Below, piece after piece: positions 63,696 to 64,000 of a stretch of 64,000 bases of DNA. The first letter of the stretch is position 1; every line of letters starts with the position of its first letter. The translations under genes and the position numbers were made by a program. The notes beneath the pieces were generated by a model. It saw only the letters and a program-made list of their open reading frames with translations. It had not been told where the DNA came from and did no database searches. Source of the DNA: Clostridium omnivorum (GTDB taxonomy: Bacteria; Bacillota; Clostridia; Clostridiales; Clostridiaceae); assembly GCF_026012015.1 (NCBI RefSeq), contig NZ_BRXR01000001.1:900001-964000 (forward strand), given 5' to 3'.

Positions 63696-64000
63696 TTAAA
63701 TTTGTGTAACACTCTCCAAAGCTCTAGATATGAAACCTTTATTAATAGAAAGCAGCTCTGATGCTTCTTCTTTTGAAAGACCAGATTTAATCATCATAAT
63801 TGAAAGCTTTACATCGTATTCATTTTCCACTAATACTTTTTCAGCTTCTTCTCTGCTTACACCAGTTGCTTCAACTACAAGCCTTTTCGCTCTTTCTAAC
63901 AGTTTTTCATTACTCGCCTTTACATCTACCATAAGATTATGGTACACCTTACCAAGCTTAATCATAGAACCAGTTGTAAGTATGTTCAGTACCATTTTTT
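63696..64000 (-). CDS. murQ: N-acetylmuramic acid 6-phosphate etherase, C-terminal part (start outside window)
   Basis: The frame is open to the window edge and gives the last 100 or so residues of MurQ, which cleaves the lactyl ether of MurNAc-6-phosphate. [26 protein letters not shown] is the diagnostic segment, followed by the C-terminal helical domain ([20 protein letters not shown]). The Met in KMVLN is internal. It precedes the RpiR-type regulator by about 260 nt. Confidence 0.92.
   Translation of the reverse strand, partial: KMVLNILTTGSMIKLGKVYHNLMVDVKASNEKLLERAKRLVVEATGVSREEAEKVLVENEYDVKLSIMMIKSGLSKEEASELLSINKGFISRALESVTQI

Overview
The window is AT-rich Clostridium-type chromosome (class Clostridia). 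Genes have strong AAGGAGG-type ribosome binding sites. Sporulation and germination genes (ypeB, spoIIR, a gerA-family operon), an archaeal-type AspRS under a T-box, cyanophycin genes and anaerobic sugar pathways point to a strict anaerobic spore former. I see no phage, insertion sequence, CRISPR, rRNA or tRNA.

Layout. 1-7400: spore genes, namely a partial ypeB, a diacylglycerol glucosyltransferase-like gene, spoIIR, and a gerKA-gerKB-gerKC operon that carries 86-bp structured repeats just ahead of two of its genes. 7518-17421: housekeeping, namely ispE, cphB-cphA (cyanophycin breakdown and synthesis), aspS behind a leader with two T-box switch modules, an M18 aminopeptidase, a cation efflux protein and a DUF1003 protein. 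17685-24091: a small lipoprotein, a secreted coiled-coil protein, an ABC-2 exporter, a TDT transporter and a C_GCAxxG protein. 24217-31067: a host-glycan or plant-glycan operon (GH112 phosphorylase, a 54-residue membrane protein, a sugar ABC importer) with a divergent AraC regulator.

31127-44809 is a sulfoquinovose catabolic island. It holds a sulfoquinovosidase, an SQ isomerase-like protein, a DUF4867 protein, a transaldolase and a ROK regulator on one side. On the other it holds an RpiB-like isomerase, an iron-type alcohol dehydrogenase and a TauE-type exporter, followed by a split transketolase and a dedicated ABC importer. The set matches the sulfo-transketolase pathway (SQ to isethionate) with an added transaldolase.

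45303-56742: a truncated ATPase remnant, an EamA transporter, a thioredoxin-reductase-like flavoprotein without an NADPH site, a lipoprotein, and a co-directional set of thioredoxin, heterodimeric ABC exporter, trigger-factor-like PPIase, second thioredoxin and M16C peptidase whose combined role I do not recognise. 57127-64000: a sodium symporter, a LytTR two-component system, a CyuA-type cysteine desulfidase, an RpiR regulator and the 3' part of murQ.

The best candidates for something undescribed are the covarying RNA repeats in the germination operon, the thioredoxin/ABC/PPIase/M16 operon, and the sulfoquinovose island with its altered RpiB-family enzyme.
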